From assembly GCA_050633265.1 (NCBI GenBank), contig JBOEGE010000005.1:1-64000 (forward strand): a DNA stretch of 64,000 nucleotides, written 5' to 3'. Of this stretch, positions 25,490-34,288 are shown piece after piece. The position numbers and the translations under genes are program-made. The notes under the pieces were generated by a model. The model ran no database searches and was not told where the DNA came from. It saw only the letters and a list, made by a program, of their open reading frames with translations. Each line of letters opens with the position of its first letter. The first letter of the stretch is position 1. This stretch comes from JBLHZY01 sp050633265 (GTDB lineage: Bacteria; Pseudomonadota; Alphaproteobacteria; Rhodobacterales; Rhodobacteraceae).

Positions 25490-26635
25490 TCAGAGCCGCT
25501 GCGCCATATAGGCCGCCAAGCGCCGCAACCCCTCTTCAATATCCGCCGTCGCACGGGCATAGGAAAAGCGCAGGGTTTGATGGCCCCGGTGCGGATCAAA
25601 ATCCAACCCCGGCGTCACCGCAACACCCGCATGTTCCAAAATATCCGCAGCCAATTGGCGGCTGTCTTGCGTGATCGCGCTCACATCCGCATAGATGTAA
25701 AACGCCCCGTCCGGCGGCGCGAAATCGGGAAAGCCCGCGCCTGGAAGCCCCTCAATCATCAGCGCGCGATTGCGGGCATAAACGGCAAGGTTCTCCTCAA
25801 GCTCCTGCGTCCCTTCAAGCGCCCCAAGCGCGGCAATCTGGCTTGCATGGGGCGGGCAAATAAACAGGTTCTGCGCCAATCGCTCAATCACCCGCACATG
25901 ATCCGGCGGCACAACCATCCAGCCAATCCGCCAACCCGTCATCGAAAAATACTTCGAGAACGAGTTGATCACATAAACATCATCCGAAATCTCAAGCGCC
26001 GAGATCGCGCGCCCATCATATTGAATTCCATGATAAATTTCGTCCGAGATAAAGGCGATATCGCGCGCCGCACAGGCCGCAATCAGCCCCTCCATCGCCG
26101 CCCGATCAAGCATCGTTCCCGATGGGTTCCCCGGCGAGGCAACAATCAACCCGGCCAAATCGGGCGGCAAATCCGCCGCCACTGGCTGCAAACGATTGGC
26201 GGTCGAGCTCTGCATGCCGACCGGCTCCAAATCCAGCGCCGAAAGGATCTGGCGATAGCTCGGATAGCCCGGCTCGCCCAGCCCAACCCGCGCGCCCGCA
26301 TCAAAAAGGGCGGTGAACGCCAGAATAAACGCCGCCGATGATCCCGAGGTGATCACCACCCGCGCCGGATCAAGATCAACCCCATACCAATCGCGATAAA
26401 GCACAGCGATCCGGGCGCGCAAGGCCGGCAACCCAAGCGCCACCGTATAACCAAGCGGCGCGCCATCCTCCATCGCCTCGCTGAGGGCCGCGCGCGCAGT
26501 GCCCGGCGCGCCCGTTCCCGGCTGGCCAACCTCCATGTGAATAATGTGGCGCCCGGCATCCTCTGCGGCGCGCGCGGCCTCCATCACATCCATCACAATA
26601 AAGGGATCAACCGCACTTCGCCTTGAATTTCGCAT
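25490..26635 (-). CDS. Pyridoxal-phosphate aminotransferase, class I/II
   Basis: This 381-residue fold-type I enzyme resembles aspartate/aromatic aminotransferases of the AspC/YbdL-type clade. Landmarks are VGQPGTGAPG near the N-terminus, ASPGNPSGTML (substrate/PLP loop), FISDEIYHGIQYDG, and the Schiff-base lysine in NSFSKYFSMTGWRIGW, with the substrate-binding arginine in TLRFSYARA. The amino-acid substrate cannot be decided from sequence alone. The start at 26635 is preceded by GGAGCGGAAC; a start 12 bases upstream would overlap that site. The gene is on the same strand as amiC, 85 bp upstream of it. Confidence 0.9.
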   Translation of the reverse strand: MRNSRRSAVDPFIVMDVMEAARAAEDAGRHIIHMEVGQPGTGAPGTARAALSEAMEDGAPLGYTVALGLPALRARIAVLYRDWYGVDLDPARVVITSGSSAAFILAFTALFDAGARVGLGEPGYPSYRQILSALDLEPVGMQSSTANRLQPVAADLPPDLAGLIVASPGNPSGTMLDRAAMEGLIAACAARDIAFISDEIYHGIQYDGRAISALEISDDVYVINSFSKYFSMTGWRIGWMVVPPDHVRVIERLAQNLFICPPHASQIAALGALEGTQELEENLAVYARNRALMIEGLPGAGFPDFAPPDGAFYIYADVSAITQDSRQLAADILEHAGVAVTPGLDFDPHRGHQTLRFSYARATADIEEGLRRLAAYMAQRL

Positions 26636-26815
26636 GTTCCGCTCCATAATCGCCCAGACCTTTGGGCCGAGAGTCTGGGCTATTGGGTCGCATCACAGCC
26701 ATGCGCCGTCAATGGCCAAGCCTTGGCAAGCAACTTGCCGCGCCGGATAAATATGATAGGCCAAGCAAAGGCCTAAACGGCGCGCCGCATGCGCCAGTGA
26801 AAAAAGTGAGATGAT

Positions 26816-27586
26816 ATGACCCTTCGCCAGAGCTTCAAACGCGCCGCCGCTGCGCTCGCCTTTGCTGCAAGCCTCGCCCTGCCCGCCGCCGCCTTTGACG
26901 CCAGCACAATGAACCCGGCCGAGCGCGAAGCCTTTGGCGCCGAAATCCGCGCCTATCTGTTGCAAAATCCCGAAGTGCTGATGGAAGCCATCGCCGTTTT
27001 GGAAAAGCGTCAGGAAGAGGCACAAGGCGTCGATGATCTTGCGCTGGTTGCGACCAATGCAGAAGCGATTTTTGAGGATGAGACCTCTTGGATCGGCGGC
27101 AACCCGGATGGCGATATCACCATCGTCGAATTCATGGATTACAACTGCGGCTATTGCAAAAAGGCCCATCCCGAAGTCAGCGCTTTGCTGGAAGCCGATA
27201 AGAATATTCGCTTTATTGTCAAAGAGTTCCCCATTCTGGGCGAAACCTCTGTCTTGGGCGCGCGCTTTGCCATCGCAACCCGCGCCGTTGCAGGCGATGC
27301 GGCCTATGCCCAAGTCCACGACACATTGATGACCCTGCGCGGCGGGATTTCCGACAAGGCGCTTGATCGCGTCGCCAAAGACCTTGACCTCGATGCAAAT
27401 GCGATCCGCAAAGAGATGAATTCAGACGCAACAAACGCCATCCTGCAAGCCAATTCCGAACTCGCCCAACGCCTCGCCATCACCGGCACCCCGACCTTCG
27501 TGATGGGCGAAAACCTTGTGCGCGGCTATGTTCCGCTGAATGCGATGCAGCAAATCGTTGACGAACTGCGCGCCGCGGCCGAATAG
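26816..27586 (+). CDS. DsbA-family periplasmic thiol-disulfide oxidoreductase
   Basis: This 256-residue secreted protein has a signal peptide (cleavage near LPAAAFDAS), a helical stretch ALLQNPEVL-like (AYLLQNPEVLMEAI) that matches the ScsC/Com1 N-terminal extension, and a thioredoxin-fold DsbA domain. The active site is CGYC at residues 111-114 within MDYNCGYCKK, and the cis-proline loop is TGTPTF near residue 225. The N-terminal extension is the part that mediates oligomerisation in ScsC proteins. The enzyme may be an oxidase or isomerase; no DsbB or DsbD is adjacent. Confidence 0.9.
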   Translation: MTLRQSFKRAAAALAFAASLALPAAAFDASTMNPAEREAFGAEIRAYLLQNPEVLMEAIAVLEKRQEEAQGVDDLALVATNAEAIFEDETSWIGGNPDGDITIVEFMDYNCGYCKKAHPEVSALLEADKNIRFIVKEFPILGETSVLGARFAIATRAVAGDAAYAQVHDTLMTLRGGISDKALDRVAKDLDLDANAIRKEMNSDATNAILQANSELAQRLAITGTPTFVMGENLVRGYVPLNAMQQIVDELRAAAE

Positions 27587-27671
27587 ATTAATACCACTCT
27601 TTATCTACACCAATGTTAGAAACCTACATGATCTCATTTCACAGTTTGTTGTTCCTTTTCGGAGTTGAGAG

Positions 27672-28217
27672 TTGAAAAATGGGCTGCCCAAAAAGCTGAA
27701 TTACAACGGAAACAGTGTTGATCTTGGTCATTTGCACCCATTTACACACAAGCTCTCAGGGCATGGGCTGGGTGGGCAAGATCTGATCCTACGGGTTGGA
27801 TTTAGATCCCATGTGTTTTCAATCAAACCGCGATCAAGAGGCCATGATTTCCTCGACGAGAATAATAATCAAAGAGATTTCTGCCCGATCCGCTACGAGT
27901 TTTCATTCTGCTTGCCCGGCGAAGTCCGAAAGATGCTGGATAACAACGTCTTTACTTGGGAAGAACGCGACAAAAACCAAATGACAAATCTCGCAGTTAT
28001 CGCTCCGGCCCGCTCAAACCTAGACTCTGGCCTCCACAACACCCTATTTTACCACCTATACCCAAGTAAGCTAGAGCACATCGACGTCGAATTCAGCGTG
28101 AAGACATGCTATGAAAAGCAAATAAATTTCAACAGGAAGCGGCGGCAGAAAAAGGAAAAAATTCGGGGCCTGGTGAAGAAGGCCCATTACCAAAACACAA
28201 GGATTCCAAAGAACTAA
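27672..28217 (+). CDS. Hypothetical protein, AT-richer orphan
   Basis: This 181-residue protein begins at a TTG preceded by GGAGTTGAGAG. No domain is recognised with certainty. It opens with LPKKLNYNGNSVDLGHLHPF, contains the stretch VGFRSHVFSIKP, and ends in a strongly basic tail (NFNRKRRQKKEKIRG). Such short proteins occur in phages and accessory islands as far as I recall, but I cannot name the family. Base composition is visibly more AT-rich than both neighbours, and Asn/Lys use is higher, suggesting acquisition by transfer. It converges on ispG, with the candidate small RNA between them. Confidence 0.7.
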   Translation: MKNGLPKKLNYNGNSVDLGHLHPFTHKLSGHGLGGQDLILRVGFRSHVFSIKPRSRGHDFLDENNNQRDFCPIRYEFSFCLPGEVRKMLDNNVFTWEERDKNQMTNLAVIAPARSNLDSGLHNTLFYHLYPSKLEHIDVEFSVKTCYEKQINFNRKRRQKKEKIRGLVKKAHYQNTRIPKN

Positions 28218-28220
28218 CGC

Positions 28221-28250
28221 ACAAAAGTAAAGGCTCCCCGAAGGGAGCCT
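28221..28250 (-). terminator. UUCG-loop rho-independent terminator
   Basis: A perfect 8-bp stem AGGCTCCC / GGGAGCCT with a TTCG loop on the minus strand is followed by TTACTTTT. The T-tract is better on the minus strand than on the plus strand, so it mainly serves minus-strand transcripts (ispG or the candidate small RNA), though it may also stop the convergent orphan gene. Confidence 0.85.
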
Positions 28251-28342
28251 GTCTTCATGCGGGAGCGCCTTACCGTGATATTCCGACCATAAAGGTGCGC
28301 ATGTAACAGCGTTCTTACGAAAGCCCCGCTGTCTGTTACTGC
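28221..28342 (-). ncRNA. Candidate structured small RNA downstream of ispG
   Basis: On the minus strand this stretch has the layout of a small RNA gene of about 115-120 nt. An AT-rich promoter-like segment precedes it (TTGCAT, 16-20 bp, then TAATTATATT around 28344-28353). The body folds into three stems: GTAA-CAGCG with CGCTG-TTAC (28303-28340, one 4-nt bulge), CATGCG with CGCATG enclosing GCGC-CCTT/AAGGCGC (about 28257-28305), and a UUCG-capped terminator. It matches no RNA family I know. It could instead be the 3' untranslated region of ispG, which ends 100 bp upstream on the same strand. Confidence 0.4.
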
Positions 28343-28442
28343 TAATATAATTAGCCGATTGTCTAAAAAATGCAAGCGCAAATTAGGAACAGGCGCGCTC
28401 TGGGCTTTAACAAATTAGTAGCAAATCAGCGTATTTGGGGGG

Positions 28443-29594
28443 TCATTCCGCCGCCTGTTCTTCCGCCGCCGCCATCGCCTCAATCGCTTCGGCGCGCGTT
28501 TCGACCTGTTCAACGATGTGATCGACCATCTGCGCGTTAGAAAGCTTATGGCTCTGCTTGCCGGCCAGATACACCATGCCAGAGCCAGCCCCCCCGCCGG
28601 TAAAGCCAACATCTGTCATCAAGGCCTCGCCCGGCCCGTTGACCACACAGCCGATGATCGACAGGCTCATCGGGGTCTTGATATGCTCAAGCCGCTTTTC
28701 CAAAGCCTCAACCGTTTTGATCACATCAAAACCTTGGCGCGCACAAGACGGGCAGGAAATGATATTCACGCCGCGATGGCGCAGCCCCAAAGATTTGAGG
28801 ATTTCATAGCCAACCTTGACCTCCTCAACCGGATCCGCAGAAAGCGAAACCCGGATCGTATCGCCAATCCCGGCCCAAAGCAGATTGCCCATGCCGATGG
28901 CCGATTTGATCGTGCCAGAGGTGAGCCCGCCAGCCTCTGTGATGCCAAGATGGATCGGCGCGTCTGTCGCTTCGGCCAAGGCCTGATAGGCGGCAGCAGC
29001 GAGGAAAACATCCGAGGCTTTGACCGAGATTTTAAACTCGTGGAAATCATTGTCTTGCAGGATTTTGATGTGATCCATGCCGCTTTCGACCATCGCATCA
29101 GGGCAAGGTTCGCCATATTTATCAAGCAGATGCTTCTCGAGCGAGCCGGCGTTCACGCCGATACGGATTGAACAGCCATGATCGCGCGCCGCCTTGATCA
29201 CTTCGCGCACGCGGCTCTCATCGCCAATGTTGCCCGGGTTGATCCGAAGGCAAGCCGCCCCCGCCTCTGCCGCTTCAATCGCCCGTTTATAATGGAAGTG
29301 AATGTCTGCCACGATGGGCACGGGGCTTTCGCGGCAAATCTCTTTAAGCGCGGTTGTGGCGGCCTGATCCGGCGCGGAAATGCGCACGATATCAGCGCCC
29401 ACATCCGCCGCCGCAATCACTTGGGCCAATGTCGCCTTAACATCGCCGCTGTCGGTGTTGGTCATCGTCTGAACAGAGATCGGCGCATCGCCGCCAACCG
29501 GCACATTGCCAACCATGATCTGGCGCGATTTGCGCCGCTCAATGGCGCGCCAAGGGCGAATAGCGGCAAGCGATTTGGGATCATTCAGGGACAT
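28443..29594 (-). CDS. ispG: 4-hydroxy-3-methylbut-2-enyl-diphosphate synthase
   Basis: IspG (GcpE) converts methylerythritol cyclodiphosphate to HMBPP in the non-mevalonate isoprenoid pathway, using a [4Fe-4S] cluster. The 383-residue protein has VQTMTNTDSGDVKATL and VADIHFHYKRAIEA in the TIM-barrel part, and the cluster cysteines in ISCPSCARQGFD and IIGCVVNGPGEA towards the C-terminus. The length fits the short bacterial form. A GGAAGG lies 8 bp before the ATG. It is downstream of the RodZ-like gene on the same strand, a pairing common in Rhodobacteraceae. Confidence 0.96.
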   Translation of the reverse strand: MSLNDPKSLAAIRPWRAIERRKSRQIMVGNVPVGGDAPISVQTMTNTDSGDVKATLAQVIAAADVGADIVRISAPDQAATTALKEICRESPVPIVADIHFHYKRAIEAAEAGAACLRINPGNIGDESRVREVIKAARDHGCSIRIGVNAGSLEKHLLDKYGEPCPDAMVESGMDHIKILQDNDFHEFKISVKASDVFLAAAAYQALAEATDAPIHLGITEAGGLTSGTIKSAIGMGNLLWAGIGDTIRVSLSADPVEEVKVGYEILKSLGLRHRGVNIISCPSCARQGFDVIKTVEALEKRLEHIKTPMSLSIIGCVVNGPGEALMTDVGFTGGGAGSGMVYLAGKQSHKLSNAQMVDHIVEQVETRAEAIEAMAAAEEQAAE

Positions 29595-29734
29595 AACAAC
29601 AGCCTTCCGCGCTGAGACCTGCGAAAGCTTGCGCTCGCGCTTTGCGTTGCCAAAGAGATAATCCCCCGCCCCGAGCAGGGCAAGGTTTTAGCGGATGAAA
29701 ACGAGAAGGAAGGTCGCATTTCAGCGGCGCGGCG

Positions 29735-30976
29735 CTACTCAGCCACAGCGCTCGTCGGCCCAACCGGCGCAAGCAAAGCCGCCTGCGCATCCGCGACATT
29801 GAAGATCTCGGCCAAAGCGGAATCCTGATCCAAATTGGCCACTTGATAGACCTCTTTGATCACATCAACCCCAAGCGCGACATTCTTCACAACCGAAGGA
29901 CCATCGCCCGCCGGGCCATAAACCTCGCCGTTGACGGCAAAATAAACGCCCCCCGCATTGCCCGAGCGCAAAAGCGGCGGCTGTTCGGTTGCAGGCAGAA
30001 CATAACGCTCGCCCACATCAAGAACTTTCTCAAACAAAACAGTGCCATCGGCGGAATTGATCCGCACCCAAGAGGCGCGCACCGCAAACAAAATCACCTC
30101 GGGCACATCCGCTTCAACAACCTGAATGCCCGCCCCCGACGTGCCATATCCGGCCGCGATCCCGCCGATATTGGGCGCCGTTTCGCCGCGCATCACATCC
30201 GTTGAAGCAAAGCCGCCAAGCGCGCCGTTGAGGCCCGGATCGAGCGCCGCAATCGGCCCATCGCGCGCAACCATCACAGGCACATCAAGCGCCTGCGGGC
30301 GATACAGGCGATCAAAAGCATCCGCGCTTGGAACCGCTGTGGTAACATCCGCTGTCGCCGCTGCGATCTCATCGCGCCCCGCCTCGACATCGCCCAGATC
30401 CGCAACCACACCGGGCGCCTGATCAAGCGGCGTAAACTCAACCTTTTGAATTTCTTGCAAAACCGACCAGCCGCCATAGCCAATCCCAAGGATCAGCGCG
30501 CAAAGCACGGCCACAGAACCAAGCGCGCCCGGCTCAATCTTGGAAAGCATGGCCTCGCCACGGGGGACGAAAATCGCATTTGGATCGGCCAAAGGATCGC
30601 GCGAAACCGTATCTTTGGGCGATGTTTTGGGCGCTTTGGCCCCAGAGGCCGCAGGCGACATCCCATGCGCGACAGCAAAATTGCCCTCAAGGCAGAATTT
30701 CTCATAGGCCCATTCAGGATCAAGCCCGAGGTAGCGCGCATAAGAGCGCACATAGCCTGCGATAAATCCGGGTGTTTCAAAGGCTGTGGGATCGGCGTTT
30801 TCGATCGCGGCAATATAGGTCGCTTTGATCTTGAGCTCGCGTTGCACATCCAAAAGGGATTTGGCCAGCGTGGCCCGCTCGCCCCGCATCAGATCGCCCA
30901 AACGCAGTTCAAAAGCGTCAAAACCCTTCGGTTCTTCGCTTTCCTGAGCCGATGATTTCACCCACCGACCGATCAT
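29735..30976 (-). CDS. RodZ-like helix-turn-helix/DUF4115 membrane protein
   Basis: This 413-residue protein has the three-part RodZ layout: a cytoplasmic HTH_25 domain at about residues 22-95 (LRLGDLMRGERATLAKSLLD, then YIAAIENADPTAFETPGFIA), a single membrane helix at about 153-172 (VAVLCALILGIGYGGW), and a periplasmic part ending in DUF4115 at about 280-370 (ILFAVRASWVRINSADG). RodZ links MreB filaments to the elongation machinery in rod-shaped bacteria. The HTH in these proteins usually contacts protein rather than DNA. The match to RodZ is by architecture; sequence identity is not assessed. It precedes ispG with a 140-bp gap. Confidence 0.85.
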   Translation of the reverse strand: MIGRWVKSSAQESEEPKGFDAFELRLGDLMRGERATLAKSLLDVQRELKIKATYIAAIENADPTAFETPGFIAGYVRSYARYLGLDPEWAYEKFCLEGNFAVAHGMSPAASGAKAPKTSPKDTVSRDPLADPNAIFVPRGEAMLSKIEPGALGSVAVLCALILGIGYGGWSVLQEIQKVEFTPLDQAPGVVADLGDVEAGRDEIAAATADVTTAVPSADAFDRLYRPQALDVPVMVARDGPIAALDPGLNGALGGFASTDVMRGETAPNIGGIAAGYGTSGAGIQVVEADVPEVILFAVRASWVRINSADGTVLFEKVLDVGERYVLPATEQPPLLRSGNAGGVYFAVNGEVYGPAGDGPSVVKNVALGVDVIKEVYQVANLDQDSALAEIFNVADAQAALLAPVGPTSAVAE

Positions 30977-31094
30977 AGGACTCGCCCGATCACTGCCATC
31001 TCTATCCCCAATTGCTGGCGAATCGCCTGATTATTCCCAGCGTATTGAGGGCAGATTACCATATTGTGTGTGTTAACGCACCCTTAGATGCTAC

Positions 31095-32318
31095 TCAGCC
31101 CGCCAATTCGGCACGATTCAGCGCACAATGGGACCAAAGCGCATCCATCGCATGGACCAAAGCATCCATTTCGCGCGGCCCATGAACCGGGCTTGGGGTA
31201 AAGCGCAACCGCTCTGTCCCGCGTGGGACGGTCGGATAATTGATCGGCTGGACGTAAATCCCATGCTCTTCCAGCAGCATATCCGACATCTTTTGCGTAT
31301 GCACCGGATTGCCGACAATCACAGGAACGATATGGCTGCCATGATCAATAATCGGCAGGCCCATCCCCTTGAGGCGCATCTTGAGAATGCGCGCTTGGGT
31401 CTGGTGGCGCTCGCGCAGGGCATTGTCGGTTTTCAGATGCCGCACAGAGGCCGCAGCCCCCGCCGCAACCGCGGGCGGAATCGAGGTCGTAAAGATGAAG
31501 CCCGGCGCGTAAGACCTTATGGCATCACACATTTTTGCCGATGCGGCGATATAGCCGCCCATCACACCGTAAGCCTTGGCCAATGTGCCATTGATGATGT
31601 CGATACGCTGCATCAACCCGTCGCGCTCGGCCACACCGGCGCCGCGCGGGCCATACATGCCAACCGCATGAACCTCATCAATATAGGTCAGCGCATTGAA
31701 CTCATCCGCAAGGTCGCAAATCGCTTCAATCGGGCTAAAATCGCCATCCATCGAATAGATCGATTCAAAGGCAATCAGCTTGGGCGCAGAAGGATCATCC
31801 GCAGCCAGAAGCGCGCGCAGATGCTCCACATCATTGTGCCGGAAAATCCGCTTGGCCCCGCCATTGCGCCGCACGCCTTCAATCATCGAGGCATGGTTCA
31901 ATTCGTCCGAATAAATAATCAGCCCCGGGAAGAGCTTGGGCAAGGTGCTTAACGTCGCGTCATTGGCGATATAGGCCGAGGTAAAGAGCAAAGCCCCCTC
32001 TTTGCGGTGCAGATCGGCAAGCTCGGCTTCCAGCGCGTTGTGATACACGGTTGTGCCCGAAATATTGCGCGTCCCGCCAGAGCCGGCGCCCGTTGCATCA
32101 ATCGCCTCATGCATCGCCGCGAGAACAACCGGATGCTGCCCCATGCCCAAATAATCGTTGCCACACCAAACAGTTACGGCCTGCTCATCCCCATCGGGGC
32201 GGCGCCATACGGCATGGGGGAAATTGCCTTGACGGCGCTCAATATCAATAAAGGTGCGATAGCGCCCCTCGTCATGCAACAGTTGCAGGGCACTATCCAG
32301 CTTAGCCGTATAATCCAC
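31095..32318 (-). CDS. hemA: 5-aminolevulinate synthase
   Basis: This PLP enzyme condenses glycine and succinyl-CoA to 5-aminolevulinate, the first step of tetrapyrrole synthesis by the Shemin pathway used in alphaproteobacteria. The 407-residue protein has the Schiff-base lysine at residue 248 in NGTLAKAYGVMGG, the glycine-rich GAGSGGTRNISGT, and YIDEVHAVGMYG. The start is GTG, six bases after an AGGAG site. An FNR/FnrL-type box lies about 120 bp upstream, consistent with known oxygen control of hemA in Rhodobacter. The gene stands alone on this strand. Confidence 0.96.
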   Translation of the reverse strand: MDYTAKLDSALQLLHDEGRYRTFIDIERRQGNFPHAVWRRPDGDEQAVTVWCGNDYLGMGQHPVVLAAMHEAIDATGAGSGGTRNISGTTVYHNALEAELADLHRKEGALLFTSAYIANDATLSTLPKLFPGLIIYSDELNHASMIEGVRRNGGAKRIFRHNDVEHLRALLAADDPSAPKLIAFESIYSMDGDFSPIEAICDLADEFNALTYIDEVHAVGMYGPRGAGVAERDGLMQRIDIINGTLAKAYGVMGGYIAASAKMCDAIRSYAPGFIFTTSIPPAVAAGAAASVRHLKTDNALRERHQTQARILKMRLKGMGLPIIDHGSHIVPVIVGNPVHTQKMSDMLLEEHGIYVQPINYPTVPRGTERLRFTPSPVHGPREMDALVHAMDALWSHCALNRAELAG

Positions 32319-32436
32319 CGATATCTCCTTCGTGCGTCTCTCAGCGTGTTCTTTCTAGCCGGAGTTTCCGCCTAAAGAAAGATTGCAACCCGCTCTTTTT
32401 GTGAAACTTAGGTAGCAAGCACCCCAAACTTTAGAA

Positions 32437-32450
32437 ATGATCTAAATCAA
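32437..32450 (-). promoter_or_regulatory. FNR/FnrL-type box upstream of hemA
   Basis: The sequence ATGATCTAAATCAA matches the TTGAT-N4-ATCAA consensus at 9 of 10 positions. It lies 119 bp upstream of the hemA start codon and 80 bp upstream of the divergent M20 peptidase gene. FnrL control of hemA is established in Rhodobacter sphaeroides; its role here is inferred. Confidence 0.7.
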
Positions 32451-32529
32451 ACCACAGCCGCGCGCCACTGGACAGCCCGTCGCAGGCTGATAGTTTCAGG
32501 TAAATTTCCCGTTAACCAAAGGCCTCATA

Positions 32530-33906
32530 ATGACGCTCGATCCCGTTCTCGCCCGTATCGATTCCGATCTCCCCGATGCGATCGCCCGCCTGTTTGATCT
32601 GCTGCGCATCCCCTCGATCTCGACCGATCCGGCCTATAAAGCGGCTTGCGATGAGGCAGCAGATTGGCTTGTGGATGATCTGCAATCCATCGGGATCGAC
32701 GCGCAAAAACGCCCAACACCGGGCCACCCAATGGTTGTTGGCCACGCAGGATCGGGCGGCACCCACGCGATATTTTATGGGCACTATGATGTCCAACCCG
32801 TTGATCCGCTTGAGCTTTGGGAGCGCGACCCGTTTGATCCCGGCCTGGAAGAAACACCCAAAGGCCCGATCATTCGCGGCCGCGGCGCCTCAGACGATAA
32901 GGGCCAGCTGATGACCTTTGTTGAGGCCTGCCGCGCCTGGATCGCCGTTCACGGCGCCCTGCCCGCCAAGATCAGCTTTTTCTTTGAGGGCGAAGAGGAA
33001 AGCGGCTCGCCCTCGCTAATCCCCTTCATGAAAGACAATGCCGAAGAGCTGCGCGCCGATGTCGCCCTGATCTGCGACACGGGCATGTTTGGCCGCGAGA
33101 CCCCCACAATCGTTACCCGCCTGCGCGGGCTGATGGGCGAAGAGATCGTGATCAAAGGCGCGTCCAAGGATCTGCATTCGGGGATGTTTGGCGGGCCAGC
33201 GATCAACCCGATCCGCGTGCTTTCCCGCATCATTGCCGGGCTGCACGATGATCAAGGCCGCATCACCCTGCCCGGCTTTTACGATGGCGTGCCCGATCTG
33301 CCCGCCGATATTGCCGCCCAGTGGCAGGCGCTCGGCTTTGACGAGGCCGCTTTCCTTGGCGATGTGGGCCTGAGCGCCCCGGCAGGCGAGGCGGGCAAAT
33401 CCGCGCTCGAGATGATCTGGTCGCGCCCCACTTGCGAAGTCAACGGCATTATTGGCGGCTATACCGGCGACGGGTTCAAAACCGTGCTGCCGGCGGAAGC
33501 GCGCGCCAAAATCAGCTTTCGCCTTGTCGGCACCCAAGACCCCCACGCCATCCGCGAGGCCTTCCACGCCTATGTGCGCGCCGCCCTGCCATCCGATTGC
33601 GAGGTCGAATTTCATCCCCACGGCGCCTCCCCCGCAGCGGAAATGCAAACCAGCCACCCCGCCTTTGAAGCGGCCCGCGCGGCCCTGTCCGATGAATGGC
33701 CCAAAGAGGCGGCCTTTGTTGGCTGCGGCGGCTCGATCCCGATTGCGGGCTATTTCAAGGATTATCTCGATACCGATGCCATGCTGATCGGCTTTGCCAA
33801 GGATGATGATCAAATCCACTCGCCCAACGAGAAATACGATCTTGTGAGCTTTCACAAAGGCATCCGCAGCTGGGCGCGTATCCTGGCCAAACTCGCTGAA
33901 ACCTAA
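32530..33906 (+). CDS. M20 family dipeptidase/metallopeptidase
   Basis: This 458-residue cytoplasmic zinc hydrolase belongs to the M20/M25/M40 group, dipeptidase (PepV/CNDP-like) branch. Metal ligands are seen in FYGHYDVQPVD (His), GASDDKGQLM (bridging Asp), FFEGEEESGSP (Glu-Glu), LICDTGMFG (Asp) and QIHSPNEKYD (His). The dimerisation lid domain is at about residues 215-370 (KDLHSGMFGG, IIGGYTGDGFKTVLP). Likely substrates are dipeptides, but amidase activity on other N-acyl amino acids is possible. It is divergent from hemA and shares the intergenic region that carries the FNR-type box. Confidence 0.92.
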   Translation: MTLDPVLARIDSDLPDAIARLFDLLRIPSISTDPAYKAACDEAADWLVDDLQSIGIDAQKRPTPGHPMVVGHAGSGGTHAIFYGHYDVQPVDPLELWERDPFDPGLEETPKGPIIRGRGASDDKGQLMTFVEACRAWIAVHGALPAKISFFFEGEEESGSPSLIPFMKDNAEELRADVALICDTGMFGRETPTIVTRLRGLMGEEIVIKGASKDLHSGMFGGPAINPIRVLSRIIAGLHDDQGRITLPGFYDGVPDLPADIAAQWQALGFDEAAFLGDVGLSAPAGEAGKSALEMIWSRPTCEVNGIIGGYTGDGFKTVLPAEARAKISFRLVGTQDPHAIREAFHAYVRAALPSDCEVEFHPHGASPAAEMQTSHPAFEAARAALSDEWPKEAAFVGCGGSIPIAGYFKDYLDTDAMLIGFAKDDDQIHSPNEKYDLVSFHKGIRSWARILAKLAET

Positions 33907-34048
33907 GCCTTTTCGGCGCGCTTTGCCTGCAAGGCCCGCAGGATCTTGGCGATAAAAAACAGCCAAGGCGCGCCAAAATCCCGCCCAAAAAACGCGCCGA
34001 AATCCCACCAATCGCATGGGAAAAGATCATCACATTGGGAAAAAGGAG

Positions 34049-34125
34049 TGGCGCGGTTGACGGGGCTCGAACCCGCGACCCCCGGCGTGACAGGCCGGTA
34101 CTCTAACCAGCTGAGCTACAACCGC
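34049..34125 (-). tRNA. tRNA-Asp (GTC), copy 1
   Basis: Minus strand, 77 nt including the encoded CCA. The acceptor stem is GCGGTTG / CAACCGC with discriminator G, and the anticodon loop reads CCTGTCACG (anticodon GTC). The D-loop carries GCTGGTTAG. As a GUN-anticodon tRNA it is a substrate of the queuosine enzymes Tgt and QueA encoded in this window. Confidence 0.97.
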
Positions 34126-34156
34126 GCATCAGCTCGGGGCATTTGGAGGGATAGCG

Positions 34157-34233
34157 TGGCGCGGTTGACGGGGCTCGAACCCGCGACCCCCGGCGTGACA
34201 GGCCGGTACTCTAACCAACTGAGCTACAACCGC
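34157..34233 (-). tRNA. tRNA-Asp (GTC), copy 2
   Basis: A second 77-nt tRNA-Asp gene in the same orientation, 31 bp from copy 1. It differs from copy 1 by one base in the D-arm (GTTGGTTAG here) and also has an encoded CCA. The pair is probably one transcript, a tandem duplication. Confidence 0.97.
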
Positions 34234-34288
34234 TCGCTATCCGCCCAAGGCAAGCCTCGAACGTTTGGGCGTTCTATGGCCGCGCGCT

